Source of the DNA: Abelmoschus esculentus
Lineage: Eukaryota; Streptophyta; Magnoliopsida; Malvales; Malvaceae
Length of the DNA: 64,000 bases
Reading direction: 5' to 3'
Assembly: GCA_035048815.1 (NCBI GenBank)
Contig: JAUCBN010000043.1
Location: 7,505,001-7,569,000 of the forward strand
Shown here: positions 35,572-47,529 of the stretch, one piece after another
Layout: each line of letters begins with the position of its first letter
Numbering within the stretch: position 1 is the first letter of the stretch
Made by a program: the position numbers and the translations under genes
The notes under the pieces: generated by a model
The model's input: the letters and a program-made list of their open reading frames with translations, nothing else
What the model was told of the DNA's origin: nothing
Databases searched by the model: none

Positions 35572-36846
35572 GTTTATTTTTTTATTGTCCGCTTTATTTT
35601 TGTTTGTTAAAATCACTCTCTTACACAAACGTGATACCTTTACTATTGAAGAGATATATAGTAATATAAATTTACATGACAAGATGCAATATTTTATCAA
35701 ATATGAGTTTCAAGAAAGGATCTCATGATGTATTGATCGACTAGTTCAAACAAAAATAAAAAATGATCGTAATTTTGACGGACAAAATAAGGGTACATCT
35801 AAATCGTCAAATTGAGGCAATCATATTATTTCTGAAAAAAAATTATATTAAATATGAGTGTTATTGATTATAAAATAACATTAAAAAGAAATTTAAAAAT
35901 TAGAATTCTACTGAAGATGAAGCTAATATTGCATAGGAGTATGAAGATGGCGAACTTTTAGTTGTTTCTGACGAAGACTATTTAAAAAGTGAAAAATGGA
36001 TTCTTGATTTTGATTGTAGTTTTCATATGAGTTCGAATTGGAATTATTTTGTGAAATATAAACATGTGCCTACAAGTGTTGATTTTTAGGGAAATAATAT
36101 CTCTAGTAAATTACTAAATATTAGTATAAACAAGATTAAAATGTTGAATAAGATTATTTTAATACTTAATACTATGAGACATATTTCATATTTGAGAAAA
36201 AAAAACTCATTTCGTTGGATAATTTGAATTTAAAGGTTACAAATACGTAAATGAAGATGGAATTATTGAAATTTATAAGTGTTCTCTCGTTATGATAAAA
36301 TGACAATCAATTTTGATGTTTTGTAAGGTTCATTTATTTTAGGTTATGCGTTCGTTATTTCATCCTTCATATCAAATGACAATGTTACTGTTAAAGGTTT
36401 CTTAACTGAATCAAGTAAAAGAGAATTTTACACTAAACATGACAACTGTGCGCATAACAAATCTAGTATTCATAATATAGTTTGATTTCTTGGACGTAAT
36501 GAATTTAAAAATAAAAAATAAAGTTGAATTTCATGGACATAAAAAGATTTGAGAAGCTTAAGAGAGTTCAATTTGCTACAAGGATAAATGAAAAAAAATA
36601 CTATTGTTATCGTTGATTGGTCATGTTATGCATTATATTGCTTGTGGTGATATGATTGTGAATAAAATTGAAATTAATAATGATTTTACTGATGTGAAGA
36701 CTAAAATACCTTATATATTCAAGCATGGCAAAGGCTTGGATTCACTTAGTGTTTATTGCTGAAGACTATCCCTTGAAGGAGTTCTGTGGAAGAGGTAGAG
36801 ATATTGTTCGATAATAATTTATCTCAAGCTGAATTTTTTCTAGAGT
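35572..36846 (+). pseudogene. Ty1/copia pol remnant (protease and pre-integrase region)
   Basis: Translation near 35925-36110 reads EDGELLVVSDEDYLKSEKWI, then LDFDCSFHMSSNWNYFVKY. This matches the copia protease/GAG-pre-integrase block WILDSGCSFHMTPNRDWF. The protease triad DSG is changed to DFD. Further weak matches (MRHISYLRKK; KMTINFDVL.GSFILGYA) continue the pre-integrase region up to about 36400, with many stops. Integrase core, reverse transcriptase and RNase H are missing, so the body is deleted. Confidence 0.75.
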
Positions 36847-37207
36847 TGTGATCTAAATTTTTTTAAGATCTGGTTTAAAGTTAGAATTCTACTTTTAGTA
36901 GATCTTATTTATTCTATATTAATTAAATATAAGAAACTCAATTGCGTAAAATTTGTTTCTATGCATGTTTTCTTTGTAAATAAGATATTTATCCCTGTAA
37001 ATAGATACTAGAGATTAGAGGTTTATATAACATTAGAAATCTTCCTATAATAGATTATAACGATTTTTGTTGCAAAGAAAAAATATTTGATTTGACTGAT
37101 TCATTGCTTATCTTTTATGTTTAGATTTTCTATTTCTTTTTTTCCTTTTTTATATTTTAAATTTTTTTGTTAAATTAAGTTTTGATTTTACTTTTATTTA
37201 TCAATAG
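36847..37207 (+). mobile_element. right LTR of the Ty1/copia element
   Basis: Begins TGATCTAAATTTTTTTAAG. It aligns with the left LTR along its length but lacks the MITE. The right end (about 37207) is approximate. The sequence just before it contains GAAGAGGTAGAGATATTG, a decayed polypurine tract. Confidence 0.75.
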
Positions 37208-37339
37208 GATCTGAATTGTTGTGAGTTTGAGATCATAGTGGAAATCAATGTTCTTGCTATATCCAATGTCATGTTAACGAGAGCACCTCTACTAGAGGCA
37301 TCTACTATTTTTCTGTCAACTAGAAGCATTTCTTAATAA

Positions 37340-37720
37340 AGATATTGTAGGAGTGCCTGCTCAAATAAACCATGTTGTGGACATCTGGTACATAATTTTT
37401 TAAACCATTCCCAGCAATCATAGAGGTTTTCACCTTTTCTTTGTTAGATTCCCAAAATGTTTCACCTTAGTTTGTTAGATTTTATCGCTGGAAAAATTTA
37501 TCAAGGAAAACACGCGATAGATCAACCCAAGTAGTAATTGAATTAGGTGGTAAATAAAATTATCATTCTGTAGCCATTTTGACTAAGTAAAAAGAAAATT
37601 CTCTTAGTTTGATTTGATCCTCAAAAAACCCCTAAGGCTTTATACTATTTTACACCATATGAAATTCAGTGAGATGTTTATGCAGATTCTCATTGAGAAA
37701 ATTATTTTAGGTAGGAAGTA
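37340..37720 (-). pseudogene. Ty3/gypsy (Athila/TAT-type) gag remnant
   Basis: Minus-strand translation gives, in order: NENLHKHLTEFHMV, EDQIKLREFSFYL, FYLPPNSITTWVDLSRVFLD then KFFQR, GETFW, GENLYDCWEWFKKLCTRCPQ then HGLFEQALLQYLY. These are the conserved gag blocks (LxEFxxV; IKLRAFPFSL; LPPxSITTWxDL; GESLYEAWERFK; CPHHG) of this lineage. Stops and frameshifts interrupt it. With the LTR fragment to its right it forms the 5' part of a reversed element, cut at the copia LTR. Confidence 0.8.
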
Positions 37721-38509
37721 GGTAGAATAATCTCGTCTTGAGATGAAGTGGGGTTTCTTCATTAAAAAAGGCGATGAAAAGTTTTTGTATCTCAGGAGCA
37801 GTAGTTAGCTCTTTAATTGTTCGGTCTTCTATGATTTTGTCTTAGGCATGGTATTTGCGTTTGATTTAGTTAGATTGACGTCTGGAGTTGATTCTTCGTA
37901 AAATTGAGTATGAATGGTGTTTTGGAAGTGGATTCCATATTTGATTGCTTGTCATGTTCTCGGTTTTCTATCTTTGATTATAGTTCTACAAGATCTCCCA
38001 GATTTCTTGTGGTCATAAAATCAAAACAAAAATTTGATGAACAATTTATTGAAAGTTCTAAGATAATGATGCCAATTTTGACAAGCGTCGTTTTACTCGC
38101 CAAAAATTAAATAATCCTCTTCAAAATTAAATAAAAGAATAGTATAGTAAAAATGGTCCATGTATAAGGAATTTGAGCATCTGACTATGAGGAAGTTGCC
38201 TCGATCTAGCTTTTTTTTTAATTCTTTCTATGATTGAAATAGATTTTTACTCTGAGATTCATATTGGTTATAGTCTACAAGGCCAAAACCATTGTAACTT
38301 CTCTCTTTTTTTTTTCTTGTAACCAATGTTCTCGAGTCAATCTTTGAAAGATGATTTTTTAGTGGATTAAATATAGCTATTGTCATTTAAACAATTGTTG
38401 CGAACATTTTAAAACTGTGTTTGTAAAAATATAGCCTGATGATTAAATTTTGAAAAAAAAAATCAAATTTTATTGCTTTTAATTGTTAATTATAAAAATC
38501 AGGGTATTA
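37721..38509. other. unresolved DNA between gag remnant and LTR fragment
   Basis: By position it should be the leader of the reversed gypsy element. I could not place a convincing primer site. The 68-codon frame at 37904 is not recognisable. Confidence 0.3.
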
Positions 38510-38735
38510 TGAAAACGTCTATTATTTTAATTTAAAAATGACTTGGAGTCGCCATCGACCACTTAGGTAGGCTGGACACCATAAAACAAATTAGAGATTC
38601 TTTTTTTAAAACATTTAGGTTCAAGAGTCAGTTACGCGTAAGGGCGACCCTTACGACCTTCCGAGATCGGTACCTTATTAATTACACATGATATTTTGGC
38701 ATTTCGAATAATAATATTAATTTAATTCATCATTT
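38510..38735 (-). mobile_element. TAT/Ogre-type LTR fragment, reversed
   Basis: Contains GGAGTCGCCATCGACCACTT, AGGTAGGCTGGACACC, TCAAGAGTCAGTTACGCG and the ATCGGTACCTTATTAATT block, in the same order as 2821-2960 and 26926-27050, and as 48530 leftward in reverse. Both ends are missing. Confidence 0.7.
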
Positions 38736-40149
38736 TTAGATGAACCACCGTTATGGCCAAGTTGTGGGCAAGTTGTCTCCTCAAATTTAGGGGCAACTTT
38801 TGATTTTGATGAGCCTTATTTTTAGTCCTCCAAAGAAATAAGAGAAGTTGAAGAGCATTCATTTCAATACCATTCCTCTCACTTATTAGGAAATGTTTTC
38901 AAGATTGCTAGAAGCTCGATTAGTGACACCTTGCTTTGTCAAAACATGCACATCTCCCTACCCGAAGTAGGTCAAAGAAGAAAATCATTGTAACCTTCAT
39001 GCTAGAATTTAGGGTCACTCCATGGACAAATGTAGGGTCACTCCATGGACAAAATATAGCACGGAGGATTAATTTTCTCAACCGTAGTTGGTATGAAGAA
39101 GTTTAGAGAATATCAGGTTACCACAGTAGAGGTGATAGATGAATCAAAGGGGCATGTGCTATTGAAACCTAAAAAGGCGAGCAAAGACTGATGACAGAGT
39201 AAGGTTCAAAATCTAATCAAATCTGTTAGTCTGAGGTTTGAAGACTGATGATAGAGTAAGGTTCTAGGAAGGTTTTGACTTCTCAATTAAACACCAGATC
39301 GGAAGTTGCATACATTTTTCATTTAAAAAATAAAAATATAAAAAAATAATAAAGTCTAATTTACTACTTTAAGCCCGAAAAGCAATTAGGACATTTTGTA
39401 AAGGATACTTGTTTTAAAATGATGTTTCTTTCACCTGCTAAATGATTTTGTATTCATTAAATCCTTTGAACATTTCATTCATTTTAAGGGATAGCTCCTA
39501 CTCTTACATGTACATAGAACAATCATTTTTAAATACACACATACATATTATTTATGTAATAGGCCCTAGAATTTCAAATGCGATAACATCTTTGTTTCAG
39601 ACTCAAAAATTGACCCTAAGTTTTTGTATATTCAGAGGAAACTGAATATTGCGGGTATATTGCAAATGAGAGCCTCTGCTAGTCTACTTAGGCCAAAAGA
39701 AGCACAAAATGATCGTTTAGACAATGGGCCACTCCTATATCAGGAAAATTCCTTATCGGGCACTTGTTGTTCAAGATTCTTGAATCAAGAGTCGGCTTTA
39801 AATTTGTACCCCCGAAGACCTTCTCAGGACTTCCTCGAATGGGATGACGAATAACATTCTCTTACTTTATTGGAAGAGCATGGCAAGATCAGACAAATTA
39901 GATACTGAAACCAGAAGGATATTAGAAGAAAGCAGTCAGAACCGGAATGGCAATCGAAAGGCCAAAGCAAGCTCGAATGAAATAAAGAGATTTTTTTTAA
40001 TTGCGATAATAGAAGATTATAGAATGATCGAATCCAAAAGTTACAAGAAAGGTGATCAAATCAAGCAATAGATAACAAAGAAGTACTCTAATTTGTTGGT
40101 ACACCTATAAATTTGAGAGAGGAAAAAAAACCAAAAAGGAGAAACAATG

Positions 40150-40604
40150 TTGTTTGCACTACATATTTAGATCAGACAATCAGAGTCAAAAACTCAACCA
40201 TAAGAAACGAAGCAAGAAGAAGCAAAGAATCTTCATTCTAAAAGTCTCAAGATCTCACAGATTTGTACAAGAATGAATGTTAAAGCTCATATGAGACAAG
40301 ATGGCCTGAAGATTGCCAATTTCAGATAAGAGAATGAACTCTAGGGTGAAAACCTAAAAAGGGCAGTCTAGAGCGACTCTAAAAAACGTTGCATATTCAG
40401 ATGAGACGATCCAAAGTTAAAATATCAACCAAAAGAAACGAGGTCAGGAGAAGCAAAGAATCTTCAATCTGAACGCCTCATAATTTGTACAGAAAAAATA
40501 TTGAAGCTCATCCCACACAAGATGGCCTGAAGATTGTCAATTTCGGAAAAGAGAATGAACTCTAGGGTGAAAACCTAAAACGGACAATTTAGAGCGACTA
40601 AAAA
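40150..40604 (+). repeat. tandem duplication of ~230 bp (array A)
   Basis: Two units share AGAAGCAAAGAATCTTCA, ACAAGATGGCCTGAAGATTG, AGAGAATGAACTCTAGGGTG and TTAGAGCGACT-type ends, about 225-235 bp apart. Confidence 0.85.
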
Positions 40605-41629
40605 AGGCGAAGGAGGAAAATAGAGGAGGAATATCGAGAATCCTAGATCACAAATAGGAGACACCTTTTACATCAATCATTGATCCAAGTCTTAGAAATC
40701 TCCAAAGAAAATTCTGATCATTCAAGGATGTCCAAATTAAATGAGATGGTCTTTAGATCATACTCCTCCCAAAGGTTAACCTTGCTTCAAGGAAAGAAGA
40801 ACTTCAAAGTGCCTGATCGACACCCAAATGAGTGAAGGATGGGGCAGGATGAGAAAGTAAGATAATAAGAGATACATGAAAAAGGGGTAGTCTTTAAGAA
40901 AGGGGTTGTTCTTCTTAGAAGCCTGATGGTCCAGAAAAGACTATGCATTTGTGTATATCCCCGCAATAGTCGTGGATCCTCTAAATATGCTCTTCATTAG
41001 AGTTAAACTTTTCCCAGATTGGGGTAAATACGTCATTGCATTTGATATTTAAGAGGGAAAAGTTCTTTAATTTGTTTTGCCACACTTTCATTCATTATTC
41101 GAATTTTTTCTTACATTCGAAATACATGCAAATAAAATCATTTTTTAAGAATTAAAGAAAAATGAGAGTCAGTCTCCATTGAGTTACCTCATGAGCATAA
41201 AATTGAAATCAAGACACAAAAATGTTCGACCAACCATTACACAGATTCATACGAGAATACAAAGAATATGAGCAGAAAATCATTGTCTGCGAACTGACAG
41301 AATCAGAGCCCAGATTAAAGTTGACCAAGAGAATGAACCATCGAGGACTTCAACAAGAATGCACATGTTGAAAGATTCAGGGGCATGGGGCAAGTTTCGT
41401 CTTGACACTTTGTAAAGGTTCAGGGGTCTAAGTTTTTGTTTATCCCTTTTCGATCAGAAAAGAACACTTATTAGAGATAACATTTTTGATCCCGACATTA
41501 AGGTAGGGAGATGCATCTAAGAATCGGCTCAGGAAATGAACGCATGTCACTCACATTGAGTTTGAGGTTGTTTTCGGACTTCAAGAAGCAACAAGCCTTG
41601 AAGTGTCTAGCCGACACTTAAAATAATAA

Positions 41630-42360
41630 ATATTAGGACACGATGAGTCCCGAATTCTGTGCATGTGGGCAACCTTGTTGCATGAGTCCCGAATTTAGAG
41701 CATTTTTTGCAGCCTTGTTGCGTAAGTCCCGAGTTAAAAGTGTTTTTGGCAACCTTTCTGGTGTAAGTCCCATATTCAAAGTCTAGGCAGCCTTTTCGGC
41801 GTGAGTTATAAGTTTGAAAAAAAAGATTGACCTTTCCGGTGTGAGACACGAATTCAGAATTTTGATAGCCATTGTAACGTAAGTCCTGAATAAAGATTTT
41901 TTTAGCAGCCTATTCGGCATGATTCCCGAGGATACGAACCAGAACGACAACTTTTTTGGCATGAGTCCCTAATTTGAGAAAGTTGGTAGCCATGACGGCG
42001 TAAAACCCAAGTTTAAACAAAGATTTGCAACTTTGTTAGCAAGAGTCACAGAGTTTGAGTACAATTGAGTTGAATTGTTGAGCACATAGACAATCTTTTT
42101 TGCATAAATCCCTATATTAAAAGAGCGAGAGTTGGTAGCCGTGTAGGTGTAAATCCAAAGTTTAAAAATAATCGATAACCTTTTTGGTATGAGTCCCGAG
42201 ATCTTGAATAACAATGATAGCCGTTTATTTTCAACAGATTGGTGGACGTGATGGCGTAAATCCCAGTTTTGATAAGATTGCCAGCTCCTTCGGTGTGAAT
42301 CCTGAAAGTTTTCAAGATGAAGAGTCTGTAAGGGAAGTACCCATAGATCAGCATAAAAGA
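41630..42360 (+). repeat. degenerate ~50-60-bp repeats (array B)
   Basis: About 13 units of the pattern GCGTGAGTCCCGAATTTAGA followed by a short spacer and GCAGCCTTTTCGG. Units vary strongly in spacer sequence and length. Confidence 0.8.
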
Positions 42361-42589
42361 AATTAAAAATGGCAATCATGCATCATATAGTTAGGCATCC
42401 CTAAGATTAGGAGCATACTAACACATTTGCCACAACATTCCATCCATTTTCACAAGTATTAGAAAGTATGAAAAAGAGCAACCATAGGAATGGAAGCTCA
42501 AAAAGAATTTTTGAATGAAGAATTTTGAACTCAGGATCGAGACGACATCAGTCTATCCGATCAAGAGAAAGAAGAGCATAATTATTCTA

Positions 42590-43140
42590 GTTGATATAGA
42601 GAAGACATTCAAGTTTTCGCTACCGCTTCGGGGAACACAATACAGAAACATTTAAACTCATCGCCATTTTGAAGAGGGCATGTTATCTTCAATCAGGCGC
42701 TTCTAACTACTTTAAGGAAGCAAATTTATTTCAATCCAGTCGTTGTCGCTTCGGAATGATAAATCATTCTCGATTGATACAAGAAAGATAATCTAGTGTT
42801 TGCTACCACTTCGGGGAACATATTTTCAATGTTTAGATCCTTTCAACAAGCAAATCCATCGAATTTAGAGACACTTAAACCATCGCCAATTCAGAGGGGC
42901 ATGGTATCTTCAGTGCAAGCGTTTTCTATTGCTTCAGGAAAAAAAATTTATTTCAGCTTAGTCGTTACCACTTTGGAACGATGATGCATTCCAAGATTGA
43001 TATAGAGAAGACATTCAAGTGTTCGCCACTGCTTCAGGGAAAACAATTCAGAGATTTAAATCCATCGCCATTTTAGAGGGGCATGGTATTTCAGTCAAGC
43101 CGCTTTCGATCGCTCGGGGAAAGCAAAGTTATTTCAACTC
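42590..43140 (+). repeat. three ~180-220-bp repeats (array C)
   Basis: The landmarks TTCGCTACCGCTTCGGGGAA, CATCGCCATTTT..AGAGGGGC (42659, 42881, 43063) and a CAGTCGTT..CGCTTCGGAACGA block recur in order. Confidence 0.75.
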
Positions 43141-43148
43141 ATTTCATT

Positions 43149-43625
43149 GAAGACCATCTAGTAGTTCTCTTCCATTTTTGGAGGATTTACTTTTCACCTA
43201 ATTTGCTCTTGTACCGCTCTAAGAGAGTAAGATTTTTCGGCCATTCTATTCCACTTTGGGGAATGAGTCACCACTTGAAGACCATTTAGTAGTCATCTTC
43301 CATTTTAAGAGGATTTACTTTTCACCTAATCTGCTCTTGTACCGCTCCGAGAGAGTAAGATTCTTTGGCCATTCTATTCCACTCCGAGGAATGAGTCACC
43401 ATTTGAAGACTAGTCAGTAGTCCTTGTCCATTCTGGGAGGATTTACTTACATCGTCCGATCTACTCTTGTACCAGTTTGGGAGAGTAAGATTCTTTCGAC
43501 CATTCTATACCGCTTCGGGGAATGAGTCATCATCCAAAGACAAGTCGATGGTCCTTTTCCACTTCAAAAAGATTTACTTTTCTATCCAACCTGCTCTAAG
43601 ACCATTCTAGGGAGTAAAATTGGCT
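43149..43625 (+). repeat. four ~128-bp repeats (array D)
   Basis: Units begin GAAGACCATxTAGTAGTC at 43149, 43277 and 43405, and about 43536 (diverged). Each contains GAGGATTTACTTTTCACC, CTCTTGTACCGCTC, AGAGAGTAAGATTCTT and GGCCATTCTATTCCACT. Confidence 0.9.
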
Positions 43626-45620
43626 TTAGACAATGAAGGGAAGCAAAATATGCCTTTAAACCATGAAGGAAAGGCAAAATCGGCTTTATGACCACGAAGG
43701 AAAGCCAAGCGAACATCTGCTTTAAGACCACGAAGGGAAGCAGAACACACCTTTAAACCATGAAGGGAAGGCAAATTCGACTTTATGACCATGAAGGGAA
43801 GCCAATCGAATATTTGCTTTAAGACCACGAAGGGAAGGCAAATTCGGCTTTATGACCACGGAGGGAAGCCAATGGAATATCTACTTTAAGACCATGAAGG
43901 GAAGCAGAATGTGCCTTTAAACCAATAAGGGAAGGCAATATCGGCTTTACGACCACGAAGGGAAGCCAAGTTCGCCGACGACCCTAAAAGGGGAAGCGAA
44001 CACCTGCTCTAAGACCACTGAGAGGGAGCAGAATCTGCTTTAAGACCAAGAAGGGAAGCAGAACGTGCCTTTAAACCACGAAGGGAAGACAATATCGGCT
44101 TTACGGCCACGAAGGGAATGTTAGAGTATGCCCAAAGTCCAATCATATGATGATTGTAAGGATACTTTTATTTTCTAATTTTATTGAAAAAAGGCATTGC
44201 CATTGTTGTTTTCAGATATATGTGTCAATCTATAACATAAATTGAGAAACAATAAGGTCCATATAATAATATATGTATTATTATTAAAAGATCCTTAGTC
44301 AAGTATTATTATGGGTATGGACAATAATAATACGCTTAAGACTAACATGTGATTAATTGATGACAATGAGTTGTCATTGACATAGACATGCCAGAATTAA
44401 TACATGAATATATTATTAGAGAATAATATATTGGATTGACCCACTATGAGCATATATCTTGGATTATTATGTGACGGTCACGATATTTCTCATAGTGACA
44501 ACTATATGTATGATCCTTAGACTTGAGATTATTACTATCTCAACATATGTTTTTTTATGTTTTGATGTAGTTAAATGTGTCTCGTAATTAGTTACACTAT
44601 AAAAACTAACATTGGACATATTACAATGTATGTAGTGAGATGTGAATGATCAAGATAGGATTTGTCCTTCCTACATAATAGGAAAATATATCAAATGCCA
44701 CTTGATTGAGTGAGACTAGAAATGCATGGCCATGCTTGAATACGTTGATATGAGATATCACAAATTATTCATTAAAAGTAGTCCACTCTAGATATCAAGA
44801 AACATTAAAATAGGCTATACAAGTGTGACTATTCCAAGACTTGTGCCTATTAAAGATATAAAAGGAAAAAAGGATATAATACATTAAGATAGTTGGTCAC
44901 GGATTTTAATCCCGAATATATTTAATCCCAAATATATAAGTATAAGTAGAATATATTTAATCCCGAATTTTAATAAAGGATATAATTAAAGTAATTATAT
45001 CCCTTTTAAATTCGAATTAAATATAGATTCCGAAATTTAAGGAAATAATTAAAGTAATTATTTCCTATAAACAAATTCGGAATCAAACTCTTATACCTAG
45101 GGTTACACCTATATAAAAGATCTTTGGTCTAGCAGCCACAATAGAGAATTCCGAATTCCAAACCCTAAAATCACGAAAAACAGTTTTTCGAGATTTGCTC
45201 TCTCAACCGGGTGAACTGAGTAGAGGCGAGACGATATTCGTGGAGGCTAAAGATTCGATTGTTGAACGATTGTAACTGTAGTAGATCTCGTTGCTATCTT
45301 TGCTGTTTATCAAGGAACCCAATGTAAGTTATCATATCTCTTCCTCTCAATTTCGGATTAAACGTACATGGATCACTGGAAAGACCGTCGTAATTTTGTT
45401 CTGCTGCGCCATGGGATGTGCCGGCGGTCCCAACAAGGAAGCCAAGTTCGTCGACGACCCTAAAAGGGGAAGCGAACACCTGCTCTAAGATCACTAAGGG
45501 GGAGTAGAATCTGCTTTAAGACCAAGAAGAGAAGCAAAACACGCCTTTAAACCATGAAGGGAAGGCAGAGTCGACTTCAAACCCACGAAGGGGAAGTCAA
45601 GATCTGTTCTTTTACCATCT
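43620..45620 (+). repeat. ~36-40-bp repeats (array E), split by a solo LTR
   Basis: Units of the pattern GCTTTAAGACCACGAAGGGA plus AGCAGAAC or GGCAAA. About a dozen lie left of 44118 and about four right of 45441. The array was continuous before insertion of the element at 44119-45435: the right part resumes with GAAGCCAAGTTCG, a phrase also found at 43961-43973. Confidence 0.85.
44119..45435 (+). mobile_element. solo LTR of a Ty1/copia-type element, 1.32 kb
   Basis: Begins TGTTAGAGTATGCCC and ends GGCGGTCCCAACA. Its flanks GGGAA (44114-44118) and AGGAA (45436-45440) form a 5-bp duplication with one mismatch. The TGTTAG...CAACA termini and the ending with TTCTGCTGCGCC resemble long copia LTRs. 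No internal genes. The frames at 45291-45494 are incidental. Confidence 0.8.
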
Positions 45621-45701
45621 CGAGAGAGCAGATCGTGCTAACAGGGAAGTAGGACAAAACTAGTGATTATGGTCTTTGCTTTACCCTTGTTTCACAAGTG
45701 T

Positions 45702-45718
45702 AAGCAAAGAGGGGCAAC
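45702..45718 (+). promoter_or_regulatory. polypurine tract of the TAT/Ogre-like element
   Basis: AAGCAAAGAGGGGCAAC stands immediately before the TGTAAT start of the LTR, the expected site for plus-strand DNA priming, and fixes the element's orientation. Confidence 0.75.
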
Positions 45719-47489
45719 TGTAATCACTATTTTTATCTGGGTCTAACTTATTTTTATGTTTAAAATAAAGGGCTTTAATTAATATGTAATAGGCATATAT
45801 AACGCGTGAAAAGATAAAAAAAATAAAAATAAAAATAAAAAATACATAAAATATATAGTGACATGTGTGTGTTAGTGTTATTGCATGCTATCATTACGTG
45901 TATAATGTGTTTTTGTTATGTATGTAATCTATGTTTCTATCATGTATGTTGACATACAAGCATTAGTACTATTATCATGTTGTATATATTATTTATATTT
46001 TAAGTATAAATATAATTATTGTTATGTGAATTGATTATTGTTTTTCTGTTGTCATCAATTTTGCATGTTGGATTTTATGTTTTAATATATATTGCATGGT
46101 AATTAATTATTATTTAATATATTATTATTATATATGTTATTAAAAACCTATTAAAAACAAAATGAATAAATGCCCAAACTTAATTTAAGGTCCATGTCCT
46201 ATCTTTATTTACAAGCCCGTTAATAAATAAAATACATAGCCCATTTATCAGGTCCAACTGACCATAAACTAAACCCTAAATATTCAAAATTAACCTAACA
46301 TCTCTTTTTATCATTGTGCAACTCGAACTGGGCCATCAGATTAGATCAAGATCTAATGGTCCAGATCATATCAAAACTCTTCAACTCCCTGGATGCACGT
46401 GCGACACACGCGCCCGCCCTTTCAGCTGATCAGCGACCGATCGAAACCCCACGCGCCCAACAGCAGATCCACCACCGACCGTTGACCTTCCGATGTGATC
46501 ACCAGAAATCCCGCTGCCACCGAATTTTACGCCAATTATGCGGCCGCCATTTATGCACAGAGACAAGAAAGGCAATGGTTATTACAAACAAGACATCCAA
46601 ATCTGGAAACCCCTAATCAGATGTAATCAAAGATCTAAAATCCTAGGATCTATGACCGGATTTTCCGGATTTGTAAACAGGGATAAGAATCCCAGAACTT
46701 CTTTGTAAGGGGGGTTCGGTTTTTATTAGAATTTTTTTGGGAGGAACCCAGGAGAAGTATTCATGTAAAAGAGAGAGGAAAGGAGAGGGCGTTCATGATG
46801 TAAAAGAGAGGATGCTGTTTTTTTCCAGAAATCACTAAGGGTCTTCATCTTGTAACCCATTTTCAGAAATAGAAAAGAAAACAGAAAAATCCTCCATTTG
46901 GAAGTAAATAAAATATCAATTTCGTTTGTTTTCAAAATTTTATTTGAATCTAAGAAAGTGGTAGGAATTTTCTAAAGTTACCTTTTTTTTCTCGGTGGTG
47001 TCGAGACTAGTTCAATTTCTTCTCGTCTTGGTCGCACCTTCACTGTCGTGAGGCTTTAACACCAAGGATCGACTTGGATTTCAGAAGCAACGCTATCGGC
47101 CTTAGGGAGAATCGATTTGCAAAGAGTTTTGTTTTGTTTCATGGAATATTGAAAATTGGAAACGTTCTGGAAAAAGAAATGGGTGATGTTTTTGTGTTTA
47201 TTTTATTAAAATGGTTATTACCTTCTTTGTTTTTCAGTCAATTAAAATACGTTTTTTTGAGTCCACATATTTATATTATTTCCTTTTTACTTCATTGTTT
47301 TTATTTTCGTTCTCTTTCCTTTTAATTTATTCAATTTCATAAATGTATATAATCTTGACCTTTATTATTTTGTGTTAATTTGTTTGTATTTTCCTTTTAC
47401 ATTCAACGTTTAATATCTCTTAATTTGGTTTCCTTTGTTAGGATCTTATTTTATGTATTCATTTTTCATCATTTTATTTTATTGTTTCT

Positions 47490-47529
<40 letters not shown>

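Larger units (their letters stand above)
38736..45718 (+). mobile_element. 3' internal region of a TAT/Ogre-like element, filled with tandem repeats
   Basis: It ends in a polypurine tract and a 2.9-kb 3' LTR and is oriented +. No reverse transcriptase or integrase frame survives; only unassigned short frames such as 39624-39854 occur. It holds at least five different tandem arrays in succession (40150-40604, 41630-42360, 42590-43140, 43149-43625, 43620-45620). This is the pattern known from the hypervariable 3' untranslated region of Ogre/TAT elements. 38736-40150 has only a 22-bp duplication of TAGGGTCACTCCATGGACAA (about 39011 and 39033) and related duplicated phrases (39188, 39240). Confidence 0.65.

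Noticed and set aside
39624..40071. Overlapping frames of 75-76 codons that might be an extra gene of the TAT-like element
   Set aside because: No recognisable motif and no support from a second copy; the region is non-coding 3' DNA with duplications.
43620..44118. Short regular repeats resembling a CRISPR array
   Set aside because: Units are head-to-tail without unique spacers of constant length, have no associated genes, and lie in a plant retrotransposon.
46314..46616. A 100-codon frame with possible coding composition
   Set aside because: It lies inside the 3' LTR of the TAT-like element, and a similar LTR at 2400-5302 has no matching frame.
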